NCBI GenBank assembly: GCA_039105265.1
Contig: JAPFFF010000001.1
Span: 4,960,001 to 5,024,000 of the forward strand
Source: Tritrichomonas musculus
Taxonomy: Eukaryota > Parabasalia > Tritrichomonadida > Tritrichomonadidae
Length of the DNA stretch: 64,000 bases
Direction of reading: 5' to 3'
Positions 47,898 through 58,288 of the stretch are shown piece by piece (positions within the stretch are counted from its first letter, which is position 1; the number at the start of each line of letters is the position of its first letter). The position numbers and the translations under genes are program-made. The notes beneath the pieces are model-generated. The model did no database searches, was not told the DNA's origin, and saw only the letters and a list, made by a program, of their open reading frames with translations.

Positions 47898-49967
47898 ATG
47901 AATAAGCACGATTCTCATGATACTGATGAAAATCTTCAAATAATATTCAATGCGCTTGATACAGTTTATCCATTATTGAGTCAAGATGATAAAGAGCAAA
48001 CAAAACTTTACAAAGAGTTAAGATCTAATCCATATTCAAAAAATTCACAAAGGAAAACCATTAAATTGCTTCTCAAAGTTCTTCTAAGAAATAAATACAA
48101 TAGTGATCCAGATATTAATATGAAAAATATAAAAAACGGTCAAGAAAATTGTTATGCAGAAGCAGCAAATAATCCTATTATTAAGCGACTTCTTTCTCAT
48201 CTTGAAAGCCATGTTGTTCTTCTTGAGGCTATATCTCATAATCCTGAGCTAGCATCTCTTTTCTTAGTTGGATCAAATGGAAGCCAATCTTTTACATCTT
48301 TGCAAAAATCAGTCTTAATGGAGCAAGCATCTAGAATGAGATACTTTATATCGCACTTTATATCTAGCAAAATACCAAATTGCGATTCAATTTCCAATTA
48401 TCGTAAAAATATGATTTCACCAGCATCATTGACAGATCTTTCAGAAAAAATTGAAGAAATTAATTCAATTAAGAATTCAATTGAACATGAAGATGATAAT
48501 ATTGGTAAAGTTAAAAATGCTTTTAAGGAAGTTTGCTCACTTTTAGAAACTTCAGTTTTATTTAATGATATCTTGATTCAAAAATACAACGACAGTGAGG
48601 TTTTCAAACAAAACGAAAAGCTCGAAAAGCAAATTAAAGATATAAAATCTAAAAAAGAATCCATTCAATCGCAATTAAAAAAGCTTAAGCACCATATTGG
48701 TCGACAGAATGGCTGTCTGGATGATGAAAACCAACAATGCCGCCAAAAGATTGCCCAACTTGAAAATGAAAAAGTTATCCTTATGAGGCAAATAGAGGCC
48801 AGCAACTCCAATCGCCAAGAGTCAAATGCATGCGAGATGAAAACTCTTAGAACAGAAAACCGACAACTTGCATCGCAAATTGATCTTCTCAACAAGCAGG
48901 TTACTAATTATCAAACCATGATATCGCAAAAAGATGATAAAATCAACATACTTAAAACCAAAATAGAGGAAATTTCGCAAAAAATGAATAAACTAAATCA
49001 AATGAGCAAAAAGCAAAGAAGTGAAGTTGAAGAGATCCACAACTTATACAAAAATGCTTCAAATCAATTAAGTAGTGTTTCTGATCAGCTTAATGATTCT
49101 CAGCTGAAGAATGCCAAACTTCAAAAAGCTAATTCAAAGCTTACAAAAGAGAATACCGATTTGAAAGCACTTCTGGAACGTGCAAATGAAACCAATCAAA
49201 ATCATCTTAAAGATAACGCAATACTCATCAAACAAATGCGTCAAAATGACGTAAATAAAGATACCGAAAAAGAAGAGAAGCTTAAAGAAGTTATTCGTTG
49301 CCTTCAGAAAAAGCTTGGTGAAGCGCAAAAATTCATATGTAAATTACAAAAAGAAATTAAGCAATATAAACACCAAAATATTAGCTCATCAAAATCTAAT
49401 CAGAACACCGATTATTATACGAATGATTCAACTTCGGCATCAACCACAACAGCTTCAAAAAATCAAAATTACACTACAGAAACCAAAGTAGAGAAAAAAA
49501 TTATTTACCGATCAAATGTCGATTTCACCAAGAGTGAAGAGGAATCATCAATTTCTTCGTCATCTTCAATTTCTCTGATTAACAAGAAAGATAAAAACAA
49601 AAACAAAAATAGAAATAAAAAAGATTTTGTAATTGCTGCTTCTGAAGAAGAAGAATCAAGAAATATTTTGAATGATGAATTCGAAATTGAAGAAGAAGAA
49701 GAAGAAAATGAAAGTAGCTATACCAATCAGAGAAAAGATCCTCCGCGATCAAAAAAGGTTGTCAATGTTGATGATAATATCGTAATTAAAAGTACTAATT
49801 TGAAAGTGAGATATAATCACGATAATGACTCTGATTCTGAGCATATGAATGTCAATGTTAGAAGCTCCATAATGTCAAGTTTTGATGAACTTGAAAGAGA
49901 ATTAAAGAACATGAAAATAAGTGTAAAAAATACTAAAAATTTGGTCTCTCAAACTTTGGAAGAATAG
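47898..49967 (+). CDS. Long coiled-coil protein
   Basis: A 689-residue protein from ATG 47898 (MNKHDSHDTDENLQ). Residues 1-230 are helical and more globular (AISHNPELASLFLVGSNGS). Residues about 240-535 are a long heptad-rich coiled coil (LEKQIKDIKSKKESIQSQL, QLASQIDLLNKQVTNYQ). Residues 540-640 are Ser/Thr, Lys and Glu-rich low complexity. A short coiled coil closes the chain (FDELERELKNMKISVKN). Likely cytoskeletal, centrosomal or Golgin-like; no specific family can be named. Upstream frame extension lacks an ATG and is very AT-rich, so 47898 is the start. Confidence 0.82.
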   Translation: MNKHDSHDTDENLQIIFNALDTVYPLLSQDDKEQTKLYKELRSNPYSKNSQRKTIKLLLKVLLRNKYNSDPDINMKNIKNGQENCYAEAANNPIIKRLLSHLESHVVLLEAISHNPELASLFLVGSNGSQSFTSLQKSVLMEQASRMRYFISHFISSKIPNCDSISNYRKNMISPASLTDLSEKIEEINSIKNSIEHEDDNIGKVKNAFKEVCSLLETSVLFNDILIQKYNDSEVFKQNEKLEKQIKDIKSKKESIQSQLKKLKHHIGRQNGCLDDENQQCRQKIAQLENEKVILMRQIEASNSNRQESNACEMKTLRTENRQLASQIDLLNKQVTNYQTMISQKDDKINILKTKIEEISQKMNKLNQMSKKQRSEVEEIHNLYKNASNQLSSVSDQLNDSQLKNAKLQKANSKLTKENTDLKALLERANETNQNHLKDNAILIKQMRQNDVNKDTEKEEKLKEVIRCLQKKLGEAQKFICKLQKEIKQYKHQNISSSKSNQNTDYYTNDSTSASTTTASKNQNYTTETKVEKKIIYRSNVDFTKSEEESSISSSSSISLINKKDKNKNKNRNKKDFVIAASEEEESRNILNDEFEIEEEEEENESSYTNQRKDPPRSKKVVNVDDNIVIKSTNLKVRYNHDNDSDSEHMNVNVRSSIMSSFDELERELKNMKISVKNTKNLVSQTLEE

Positions 49968-50553
49968 ATTTTGGTAATCCATTTCATGTAATTATTTAAA
50001 ATGAATTCTGTTTAAAAAAAAAAATCTTTTTATTTTTCATATTATTATTGATCATTTAAAATATATTTTTATAAATTATAATTATAAACTATATTTTATA
50101 TTTAATAAATGATTTAACCAAATCTTTGAGTTGTATTGTGTATCCAAATTTTGAATATTTTAATAGAATCTAGATACTTTCAAGAATATAATTAAAAATT
50201 AAAATTATGATATTACAGCTCGGAATTATTACTGCAGACCCATTTAAATTCTTTTTGTCTTCTTAAAACTGTGATTTAGGCATTACAAAAATTTTTAAAT
50301 TTAAAAATTTTGAAAAATTTTGCTTAAGCTATGGTTAAAAGCATAAATTAAATGCAATTATCTAGGTATCACTTTTTGAGTTTTGTAAAATACTCAAAAA
50401 GTTATAAAACAGTTATTTTTTAAATAATTATAAACTATTAGTCTTCATTGTTTACTTAAGTTATAGTATAATATCACTTATTATTTTTTTCTAATTAAAG
50501 CGGAGCATTTAAAAACACTCACACTATGAATACTAACAACATTATTTTTCAGC
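49968..50553. other. Convergent intergenic region
   Basis: About 586 bp, AT-rich, between convergent genes. Nothing recognised. Confidence 0.5.
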
Positions 50554-52422
50554 CTATGCAACCAAAGACTGCATCAGCCTGCCGTCCTTCTTCTTCCTTC
50601 CAGCAATAACAACTGCTACAACAACCGCCACGACAGCCAAAGATGCGACAACAACTCCCACAATTTTGAGTGTCTCAGTAATTTCATCGTCACCTCCATC
50701 AGGCGCAGTTGTCGGACCGTCGGTTGGTCCCCTGACTCTGAAAGTGCAAAAAGAGTCATTCAAATATTGATCGGTGACGGTTATCAGTTGGCCATCCTCG
50801 AATCCAACGAACGACGAGCACTCCGGCTCAGCCGAACCGAGAAACAAAATCAGTGAAAACTCGGTGAATTGAAAGGCGAAGTCAGAAATGATTCTCACGG
50901 AGCCGGGAAGAATCAGAGATCCAGTGAATCCGACGCAGTTGTAGAACGCAGCGTATCCAATCGACGTCACAAAGGCTGGAATGGTCAGCGAGCCTCTGAA
51001 GCCGGAGCAATTGAAGAAGGCTGAGTCGCCGATAGAGACGACAGAATCGTGAATGTTCAGTGATTCAGAAAAACCGGAACAATTGGCAAATGAATCGAAA
51101 GTGATCGTCCTAACCGTCGGCGGAATGGTCAATGAGCCGACAAATCCCGAACAGTTCGCAAAGCAGCCGAATCCTATCGTCCTGACACACTCAGAAAGAC
51201 TCAAAGAGCCGTCGAAGCCTCGGCAGTTGGCAAAGGAACGATAGCCAATTGAAATCACACTGTCTGGAATAACCAACGAACCACTGAAGCCGGCGCAAAA
51301 GAAGAAGGACCCGTACCCAATGGTTTTGACACTCTCCGGAATTTTCAGAAAACCGGAAAAACCGTTACAAAAGGCGAATACTTCAGATGGAATTTCGGTT
51401 ACAGATGGAATGAACAGTTCGCCGTTGAATCCGGAACAATGTTTGAATGCTGACCGACCAAGTGATGTGACACTGCTCGGAATTTTCAATGAGCCTCTCA
51501 ATTTTGAACAGTTGAAAAAGGCGTTATCGCCAATTGACTTCACTGTGTCTGGAATGGTCAGAATCCCGGACAGCTGGCAGCACGAGTCAAAGGAGCCGTG
51601 TCCAATTGATGTAATGGAGTCGGTTAGGTGAAGTGAACCGTTAAATCCGTTACAATGTGCAAATGCATAATTACTTATTGAATGAATTGAGGTCGGAATC
51701 GTTAACGAGCCGGTTAATCCAGTGCAATGATCAAAGCAGCCTTCACCAATTGACGTTAGAGATTCGGTTAAGGTCAATTGGCCTGTAAATCCGGTACAAA
51801 AACTAAATGCGTTGGTACCAATTGATGTAACGGAATCTGGAATGAGTAAAGAGCCTGTAAATCCTTTGCAGATGTAAAATGCCGATTCGCCTATTTGAGT
51901 AACGGTATTCGGTATGGTTAATGATCCTGTGAATCCTGTACATTCTGAAAATGTAAAAGGTTTGATATCTGTTAATGAAGAAGGAATGGTCAATGTTCCT
52001 GTTAGTCCATAGCAATATTGAAATATTCCTTCACCGATTGTTGTAACTGATTCTGGAATTACTAATGAACCTGTAAATTTGTTGCATGCGCAAAATGCTT
52101 GTGAATCAATTGTAGTTACAGAATTTGGAATAATTAATGATCCAGTAAAGCCGCAATATGAAAAAGAGAAAGAGCCAATTGATATCAACGATTCTGGTAA
52201 GGTCAATGTTCCATTTAAACCTAAACAATAGAAAAACGCATAATCACCAACTTTAGTAACAGTATTTGGAATTTCTAAAGATCCTGTAAATTCATTGCAT
52301 TTATAATATTTAAGATCATCAATTGAAGTTGTTCCTTCTGGAATAATTAATTGCCCTACTCCACATCGACCACTTTTAGATTTAAGAGAGTATAAGCAAT
52401 AAACAAAGAAAAATAGCATCAT
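50554..52422 (-). CDS. BspA-like surface protein, membrane-anchored
   Basis: A 622-residue protein. A hydrophobic N-terminus (MMLFFFVYCLYSL) fits a signal peptide. Residues about 20-545 consist of some 20 TpLRR units of about 23-25 residues with consensus GFTGSL.IP.SVT.IG..AF..C, ending near SLILPGSV. A Gly/Thr/Pro/Asp linker (TDGPTTAPDGGDDE) leads to one transmembrane helix (about 583-606, IVGVVVASLAVVAVVVAVVI) and a short basic tail AGRKKKDGRLMQSLVA. This is the standard design of trichomonad BspA-like surface proteins, thought to mediate contact with host cells or bacteria. The C-terminal half is GC-richer than the N-terminal repeats. Confidence 0.95.
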   Translation of the reverse strand: MMLFFFVYCLYSLKSKSGRCGVGQLIIPEGTTSIDDLKYYKCNEFTGSLEIPNTVTKVGDYAFFYCLGLNGTLTLPESLISIGSFSFSYCGFTGSLIIPNSVTTIDSQAFCACNKFTGSLVIPESVTTIGEGIFQYCYGLTGTLTIPSSLTDIKPFTFSECTGFTGSLTIPNTVTQIGESAFYICKGFTGSLLIPDSVTSIGTNAFSFCTGFTGQLTLTESLTSIGEGCFDHCTGLTGSLTIPTSIHSISNYAFAHCNGFNGSLHLTDSITSIGHGSFDSCCQLSGILTIPDTVKSIGDNAFFNCSKLRGSLKIPSSVTSLGRSAFKHCSGFNGELFIPSVTEIPSEVFAFCNGFSGFLKIPESVKTIGYGSFFFCAGFSGSLVIPDSVISIGYRSFANCRGFDGSLSLSECVRTIGFGCFANCSGFVGSLTIPPTVRTITFDSFANCSGFSESLNIHDSVVSIGDSAFFNCSGFRGSLTIPAFVTSIGYAAFYNCVGFTGSLILPGSVRIISDFAFQFTEFSLILFLGSAEPECSSFVGFEDGQLITVTDQYLNDSFCTFRVRGPTDGPTTAPDGGDDEITETLKIVGVVVASLAVVAVVVAVVIAGRKKKDGRLMQSLVA

Positions 52423-52835
52423 AACTAAAATATTTTTTAATTTTAAAAGTGGAAAAGTTCAAAATTTTCAAAGAATTCAATAAACGATACAATTATTGTA
52501 TTACAATACAACAAATTCTATTGGCTTTAGAAACAAATTTTCTCTAAAATAAAATACATTTTTTTGATTAATTTTTCTATTATCAAACTAATATTTTTTC
52601 AAATGAATATATAATTTTACATCATTAAACAAGAAATTAATACCAATCATGATATCTTGTAAAATATCAGAATCATAATTCAAATATCAAGCAAATAATA
52701 ATAATAAAAATAAATAACAACTTTATCAATTCATTAAAAAAACAATTTTAATTACAAATAAATAATAATCATTAATGACACTTAAAGTATCAGAAATCAT
52801 AATTATAAAAAAAACTAAAACCCGAATTAAAAATT
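52423..52835. other. Intergenic region
   Basis: About 413 bp, AT-rich, no gene recognised. Confidence 0.5.
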
Positions 52836-54896
52836 TCATTTCTTTTTTTCTTTTGAACGCTTTTTTATCCAACCGAAAAAGAACGAAAACTTGTTCTTGC
52901 TCTCTCCGGCATTTGGCCCTTTTCCGCCACCGAAACTTTTTGTGACTTTTTGAGAGTTGCTATCGTAAACGGCCGGCAGCATGAAAGTCGTCCTGACTGA
53001 CTCCTCGTACTTCGAGAGGGAAGGATCGACCATGAAAGAATTTTCAATATTTTTCAAAGCATCATTCAAATTGATGCCTCTGTCTTTTTGAGACGCTTCA
53101 CGCGCGATCAGCTTCCAAGTCTCCAAGTTTTTCTGCGATGTTCTTATTGATAGCGAGTGGTACTTTTCTTTCAATTCAACTTTCTGGCAGCTGCAGAGCT
53201 CATTGTACAGTTGAGTGTCAGCCTTCTGAAGCCTCTCCAGGATGTCCTTGATGGTCCCTCTCGCCTCCTCCGACCAGGCGTCGTTCATGGCCTCATTCAG
53301 CTGTGTGAAGGCGAGTGGCAGGACCAATTTTGAATTCTCGACGATCAAGTTTTCAATACACTGCACAGAAAACAGTAAAGAGCACGTCTGTGAAACAATG
53401 AAGTGAGGTGAAGTCGAACAAAAAGTGACAATAGAAATGAGTCGCCTTGTCACTTTTCTCATGTGGAAGGAATTCAATTTCGGAAGTGATGTCGACAAAA
53501 GTGATATGAAAATTAACGTCTTTGAACTTTTTGTGAGAGGGAAATATTTTAGGAGTGCTTTTACTGTTTTGAATACTGTATCGTCATTCCCCTTTGAGAC
53601 GAACAGCTCGATTATTTGAACCATCTGTTGTGAACATGATGTGAAGTGAAGTGATCCCAAAACCGGCAAAATGAATTGAAAATAATCGTTGTAAAAATAT
53701 GAGATGTCAACTGAATTGTTTATCGTCTTTGTCTGCACATTCCCGTTGTAGATGTTAAAAAGAACCGACAAGGATGGCATTAGAACATAGAGAAGACGAT
53801 AGAAACCTTGCAAATACATCAGAATCTCATTGTAGCAGCTGCTCAGAACGAGCAATGAATGATCTTCTGGCGAGAAGTTCAAAATATCGAGAATAAATTG
53901 TGCAAGAAGTGATCGTTCACCAGAATCAGGGACAAAAAACTTATGAAAAAGTTTTTGGATAAATTTTCTATCAAAAAGTTGACATTTTGAATGGGCACTC
54001 AATCTTGGATCTTTTAATGAAAAATTTAATGCATTATAGCAGAGACTTGTTTGCCCTAGCTCCATATTCGTGATAGTAATCATGTCATCACTAAACATAA
54101 ACTTCGCAAAGGGCTCGCTTGTTGGGCGAAAAATTATATCTGATAAAAAATCAAATATCATCTTGTATATTTCATAGTTCCTGTTTGGAGAAAGTTGTTC
54201 TTCGTCTTTTTCTTTGTTAAATGTGCTGTTCTTCCCCATAAATGTTTGACATATCTCATTGATGGTTGATAACCTTACTTGTTTTGCTGGGCGGTCCATT
54301 TCTAAGTTTGCAAAGTCGAGTTTCGTATTTATAAGGTCAAATTTGGCTTTTAATATTTTTTTAAATTTCATCTCATCTTCTTCGGTTGCTAAATAATTTT
54401 TTTTAAAAATTGAAGGAAGGCGTTCAATTTGTGGAAGTTCGATATTTGGTCTTTTTTCACTAAATGTATCATTGCTATATTTTGAATATATTCCTGTTTT
54501 GTTTTTTTCATAATCACAAATGGGAATTTTTTGAATATTTTTATTTTGCCCTGTGTCTGTAATGTCATTTTTCTTTGGAATATCTTTCTCTTTTTGTGCA
54601 TATTTACTTTGCGATATTATGCACTGATTCGATAATGATTTCTGATTATCAAGTTTTATAGGTTGAGAAAAATTCGAGTTTGTTCTTAATACGGTATTTG
54701 GCTTACTGTTATAGTTAGAGCATTGATTAGGCGGTGGTGCTGGTTGATCTAAAGGATCTAGCATTGGTTTATGAACTGAACTCAAATAAAGCTTTCGAAT
54801 CTGAGATTGTGACGAATCTTCATTTTTTGATTGATTGATAATCGACTGATTTCGCTGGTATCTTTGCATGAGATTCATTTTATTTTTGAATTTCAT
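52836..54896 (-). CDS. PP2A regulatory subunit, B56 (B') family
   Basis: A 686-residue protein. Residues 1-180 are polar and Asn/Gln/Lys-rich. Residues about 185-590 match the B56 HEAT-like domain: KMIFDFLSDIIFRP, DRKFIQKLFHKFFVPDSGER, then the long helices, and TVFKTVKALLKYFPLTKSSK, equivalent to the family's MALLKYWPKTHSPKE. SPHFIVSQTCSLL and NEAMNDAWSEEARGTIKDI match the last repeats. B56 subunits direct PP2A to substrates. The C-terminal tail is basic (GWIKKRSKEKKK), as in several B56 proteins that enter the nucleus. The substrate-motif pocket was not assessed. Confidence 0.88.
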   Translation of the reverse strand: MKFKNKMNLMQRYQRNQSIINQSKNEDSSQSQIRKLYLSSVHKPMLDPLDQPAPPPNQCSNYNSKPNTVLRTNSNFSQPIKLDNQKSLSNQCIISQSKYAQKEKDIPKKNDITDTGQNKNIQKIPICDYEKNKTGIYSKYSNDTFSEKRPNIELPQIERLPSIFKKNYLATEEDEMKFKKILKAKFDLINTKLDFANLEMDRPAKQVRLSTINEICQTFMGKNSTFNKEKDEEQLSPNRNYEIYKMIFDFLSDIIFRPTSEPFAKFMFSDDMITITNMELGQTSLCYNALNFSLKDPRLSAHSKCQLFDRKFIQKLFHKFFVPDSGERSLLAQFILDILNFSPEDHSLLVLSSCYNEILMYLQGFYRLLYVLMPSLSVLFNIYNGNVQTKTINNSVDISYFYNDYFQFILPVLGSLHFTSCSQQMVQIIELFVSKGNDDTVFKTVKALLKYFPLTKSSKTLIFISLLSTSLPKLNSFHMRKVTRRLISIVTFCSTSPHFIVSQTCSLLFSVQCIENLIVENSKLVLPLAFTQLNEAMNDAWSEEARGTIKDILERLQKADTQLYNELCSCQKVELKEKYHSLSIRTSQKNLETWKLIAREASQKDRGINLNDALKNIENSFMVDPSLSKYEESVRTTFMLPAVYDSNSQKVTKSFGGGKGPNAGESKNKFSFFFGWIKKRSKEKKK

Positions 54897-55346
54897 AAAG
54901 AATCGTTATAAAATTTTCAATCAAGATTTAAACTAAATTTTTTACGATTTTGGATGAAGAAAAACTTTTTATTTTGGATATTAAATGTTAGAAATTCTAT
55001 ATATGTTATTATTTCAAAGTATAAATAAATTTAAAAATCATGATAACTAAAAAAATGAGAAGAAAATTGCCAGTTTTCGTAATGGCCAATTATATTTTTA
55101 AAAAAGTTAGATAAAACAAATGAGAAAAATTTTTTTCTAAATTATCTTAATAATGGATAAATAATTATATTTTAAAAATTATATTATTAGCTGCTTTCAT
55201 TAATAATATATCAATTATTAATATTATTTTATTAAATATAAATATAATTAATATGATAAAAATGTTTGTTCAAACAAAAAAAGTTTCGGTTTTCCACTGA
55301 AAATTTTTAAAATTTTCTTTTCAATCAATATTTTATTTTACCAAAT
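54897..55346. other. Divergent intergenic region (B56 / CDC25-like)
   Basis: 450 bp shared upstream region of two cell-cycle-related genes read in opposite directions; AT-rich. No conserved motif was recognised apart from TCAATATT near the CDC25-like start. Confidence 0.5.
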
Positions 55347-55802
55347 ATGAGTGAAGAGCCATATGATCCAGAGACTTTAGAGCTTTCTTATACTAACGAG
55401 TTAAGAATAAATCATGAAACATTTTGTAAACTTTTTGATGATCACTCTAGATTTGATAACTTTACAGTTGTTGATTGCCGAACTGCGCGCGAATATGATG
55501 GTGGGCATATTAAAGGAGCTATAAGATGTCATCCATTTGAAAATCCAAACAATATTTCAGAACTTTATGAAAAAATATGGAAACCAAGATCAATATATAT
55601 TTTCCATTGCGAATATTCAGCTTACCGTGGACCAACCGCATGGCACCAATTTAGAGAAGCGCATTCAGCAAGCAAAAATAGCAATCTCCCACTTCACGCA
55701 TTTATTCTTGATGGCGGTTATCGTGAATTCTATCCAATACATCAAGATTATTGTGATGGAAAATATGTTCCAGAAGGTTTTGGATGGTTTTATGATTATT
55801 AA
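55347..55802 (+). CDS. CDC25-type rhodanese-fold phosphatase, minimal form
   Basis: A 151-residue protein consisting of the catalytic domain only. VVDCRTAREYDGGHIKGAIR matches the CDC25 rhodanese signature, and HCEYSAYRGPTAW is the active-site loop H-C-x5-R (Cys88, Arg94), very close to the CDC25 consensus HCEFSSERGP. LDGGYREFYP and the Cys in QDYCDGKYVPEG match the family's closing elements (LKGGYKEF..., CxPxxYVPM). CDC25 removes inhibitory phosphate from cyclin-dependent kinases. The large N-terminal regulatory region of animal CDC25 is absent, so control must be external. Stop codon forms TAAAA. Confidence 0.9.
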   Translation: MSEEPYDPETLELSYTNELRINHETFCKLFDDHSRFDNFTVVDCRTAREYDGGHIKGAIRCHPFENPNNISELYEKIWKPRSIYIFHCEYSAYRGPTAWHQFREAHSASKNSNLPLHAFILDGGYREFYPIHQDYCDGKYVPEGFGWFYDY

Positions 55803-56248
55803 AAAATATTATACATTATAAAATAATCGATATTTTTTAAAATTTTCTTTTAAGGACGTTTTTATTTGAAATTGAATTGATATTGATCGTTTTTATTGAT
55901 TTTCTAAAATGTGAATATCTTTCTGATAATATTTTATCATCTTTCATTTTCAGCATCATTTTCACTTATTGAGAATACTTTAAACCAATTTTTTTCTTTT
56001 GAAATGCATATTTGCAGTAATTCATAAAATGTATTTATGATTTTATTTTAACTCTAAGATTTAATGAGATTAGTAAATTTTTCATTAATTTTTTCTAGAT
56101 TTTATTAGTAATTTTGAAATTCGAAAAGAATTTCAAAAAAAAAAAGATTAAATTGTTCTAATTTCATTGGCATACAAATTCTAAATTTTGAATTTTATAA
56201 AACATCTAATACGAAGTCAAAGTTACTTATGCAAAAATATATGAAAAA
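55803..56248. other. Convergent intergenic region
   Basis: About 446 bp between convergent genes, AT-rich, nothing recognised. Confidence 0.5.
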
Positions 56249-57868
56249 TCACTGACTTAAAATAATCAATAATAAAACCACTATCAAATACCCATATCGA
56301 CTCAAAAAGTCAAAGAAAGGTGAAAAGAATGACCTATGTCCAGAGAGCAAATTTTGAACTTCATAAGCTCTTGCTCTTTGTGCAATATTATAAGCAGTCT
56401 CGCCTTTTTGATTTCTGATAGAAATATCGATTCTTTCTGAATCCAGCAAAATCCTGACGACGTCGGTTTGGCAATAAGCGGCGGCATAATGCAAAGCAGT
56501 ACCCAAATCTGCCACAGTGTTTACCTTCACTTTTTCAGAGTTACACAAAAGTTTGACGCATTCGTCTCTTCCGTTTCGGGCAGCGAAAATCAGCGGCGTT
56601 TCTGAGTTGCATTTGACGTTTGGATCGATTTCGGGCACGCTTAACAAAATCTTTACAGCGTCACTTTTTCCATTTTCAGCAGCCTTCAGAATTGGAGTTT
56701 GACGATAGAGCGGATTTGTGAACTTGTTCACATCACAACCGGAATTTATACACTTCACAAGTAGCCCGATGCTTCCGCTGTAAGCCGCGTGATGAAGGAT
56801 TGAATAGACGTCGAAATTGTCCTTTGTTAAGTCAGGGAATTTTGTGAGATGCAGCCATTCAAAAATATCGGGATGACAGAAATGTGTTGCAATGTGAATT
56901 GTGTCACTAAAATCACAGCCAGCCTGTTCAACAAGTCGAATGATCTCAATGTTTCCTCCTGCAACGGCGAACTGAGCCAATGATCTCGAATCTTGGTCTC
57001 TCATTTGCAAGCTGGCATGATTCAGCATCAAAAACTTGAAGCATTTAACCGAACCAAAATAAGCAGCACACAAAATTAATGACGGTTCGCGTTGGATGAA
57101 CCAGCATTCCTCAAAAATGCTTGGTTTGATAATGAAGTCATAATTATATAACGGATTTAGTAAAGTATTCAATCCTTCAACATCGTCGTTTCTGAGCATC
57201 TCAACATATGGATTCATGCTTTTTCTTTCAGCGTTCTCAAGTGGATCGCCATAATGATGATCGTCAAAGAACTTTTTGAATAAAGGATTGACATCTTTGC
57301 TTCGAGAAACTCTTCGCCTCGCTTCTTCATAAATGTCCTCTGGAACAAGATCAAAAAAATAGCAGACTAGCCATGCTACAGGATCACAAAACCAGGTATA
57401 GTTATCAATAAATTTCTGAAGGAGACCGTTTATTGATTCAATTGATAAAACTCCTTTTTGATACAATTGAAACAAAAAGTGGGGTCGCGAGGATTCATTT
57501 GGAAATGGTCCTGGATTCGAAACTGATAAGAAAAGTTGACGTAAAAGTTCATCTTGAATGCTTTTTATCGTTTCTTCACTTTGAATGCTCTCAAAAAGTT
57601 TGTTCATAAAATTGCATAGTAAAGAAATCTTGGCTGGACGAAAATCTGGAACTTCTAAGAGATGTGAAATGAAACTTTTCAGTAATGACTTGTCAGTAGT
57701 ATATTGGTTGTCTTTTAAATCTTGTATTGAATCATCAATATTTTCTGGTGTTAAATCCATAAGTAAATTTTGAAGATCTGCGATTTTATATGCATAATGT
57801 AGAACATCTTTTGGTATTTTACTTATTTCTTCTTCCTCTTCTTCATGGTATTCTTCATTTTCAGACAT
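56249..57868 (-). CDS. Ankyrin-repeat protein with C-terminal membrane anchor
   Basis: A 539-residue protein if started at ATG 57868 (MSENEEYHEEEEEE). An upstream in-frame ATG at 57898 would add ten residues, but a TCATTA at 57872-57877 sits between them, which favours 57868. Residues about 15-250 are helical with DUF3447-like trichomonad features (PSLILCAAYFGSVKCFKFLM). Residues about 260-510 contain at least six ankyrin units (TPILKAAENGKSDAVKILL, TPLIFAARNGRDECVKLL, TALHYAAAYCQTDVVRILL). The last 20 residues (RYGYLIVVLLLIILSQ) are a single hydrophobic segment, making it a candidate tail-anchored protein. Function unknown beyond scaffold. Confidence 0.85.
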   Translation of the reverse strand: MSENEEYHEEEEEEISKIPKDVLHYAYKIADLQNLLMDLTPENIDDSIQDLKDNQYTTDKSLLKSFISHLLEVPDFRPAKISLLCNFMNKLFESIQSEETIKSIQDELLRQLFLSVSNPGPFPNESSRPHFLFQLYQKGVLSIESINGLLQKFIDNYTWFCDPVAWLVCYFFDLVPEDIYEEARRRVSRSKDVNPLFKKFFDDHHYGDPLENAERKSMNPYVEMLRNDDVEGLNTLLNPLYNYDFIIKPSIFEECWFIQREPSLILCAAYFGSVKCFKFLMLNHASLQMRDQDSRSLAQFAVAGGNIEIIRLVEQAGCDFSDTIHIATHFCHPDIFEWLHLTKFPDLTKDNFDVYSILHHAAYSGSIGLLVKCINSGCDVNKFTNPLYRQTPILKAAENGKSDAVKILLSVPEIDPNVKCNSETPLIFAARNGRDECVKLLCNSEKVKVNTVADLGTALHYAAAYCQTDVVRILLDSERIDISIRNQKGETAYNIAQRARAYEVQNLLSGHRSFFSPFFDFLSRYGYLIVVLLLIILSQ

Positions 57869-57871
57869 TTG

Positions 57872-57877
57872 TAATGA
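57872..57877 (-). promoter_or_regulatory. Initiator-like TCATTA before ankyrin gene start
   Basis: Minus-strand TCATTA with its A 7 nt before ATG 57868; decides between two in-frame starts. Confidence 0.4.
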
Positions 57878-57898
57878 TTTGAATAAATAATTTTTCAT

Positions 57899-58288
57899 AT
57901 GACATTTCTATTTTTTTATTAATTTGGATTTATTGAGTTAATGAAGCCTTTTTTTAATTTAATTAGTATCTAAAATAAAATATTAATATTATTACTAATT
58001 TTGGTTGAATATAAAATTAAATAAAATAATATCAAATATTTATATCCATATTAAATCTCATTAAATCAAACAGAATGAAATAAACCAAATAATGCTATTC
58101 AGTATTGCCACATGTGTGAACATTCTCATGCATGAACAATGTTTATTAGCTTCAATAATTATAAATATCATTACAAATTATTTGTCATTATAACACAGTA
58201 GATGTCAATTATTATCAAAATAACGATATTAAAATTCAAATTTTAATATTTAAAAATGAATTTTTATGACTTTCGTTAAAAAAAAATT
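57899..58288. other. Intergenic region
   Basis: About 390 bp of AT-rich sequence between two ankyrin genes in tandem. Nothing recognised. Confidence 0.5.
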
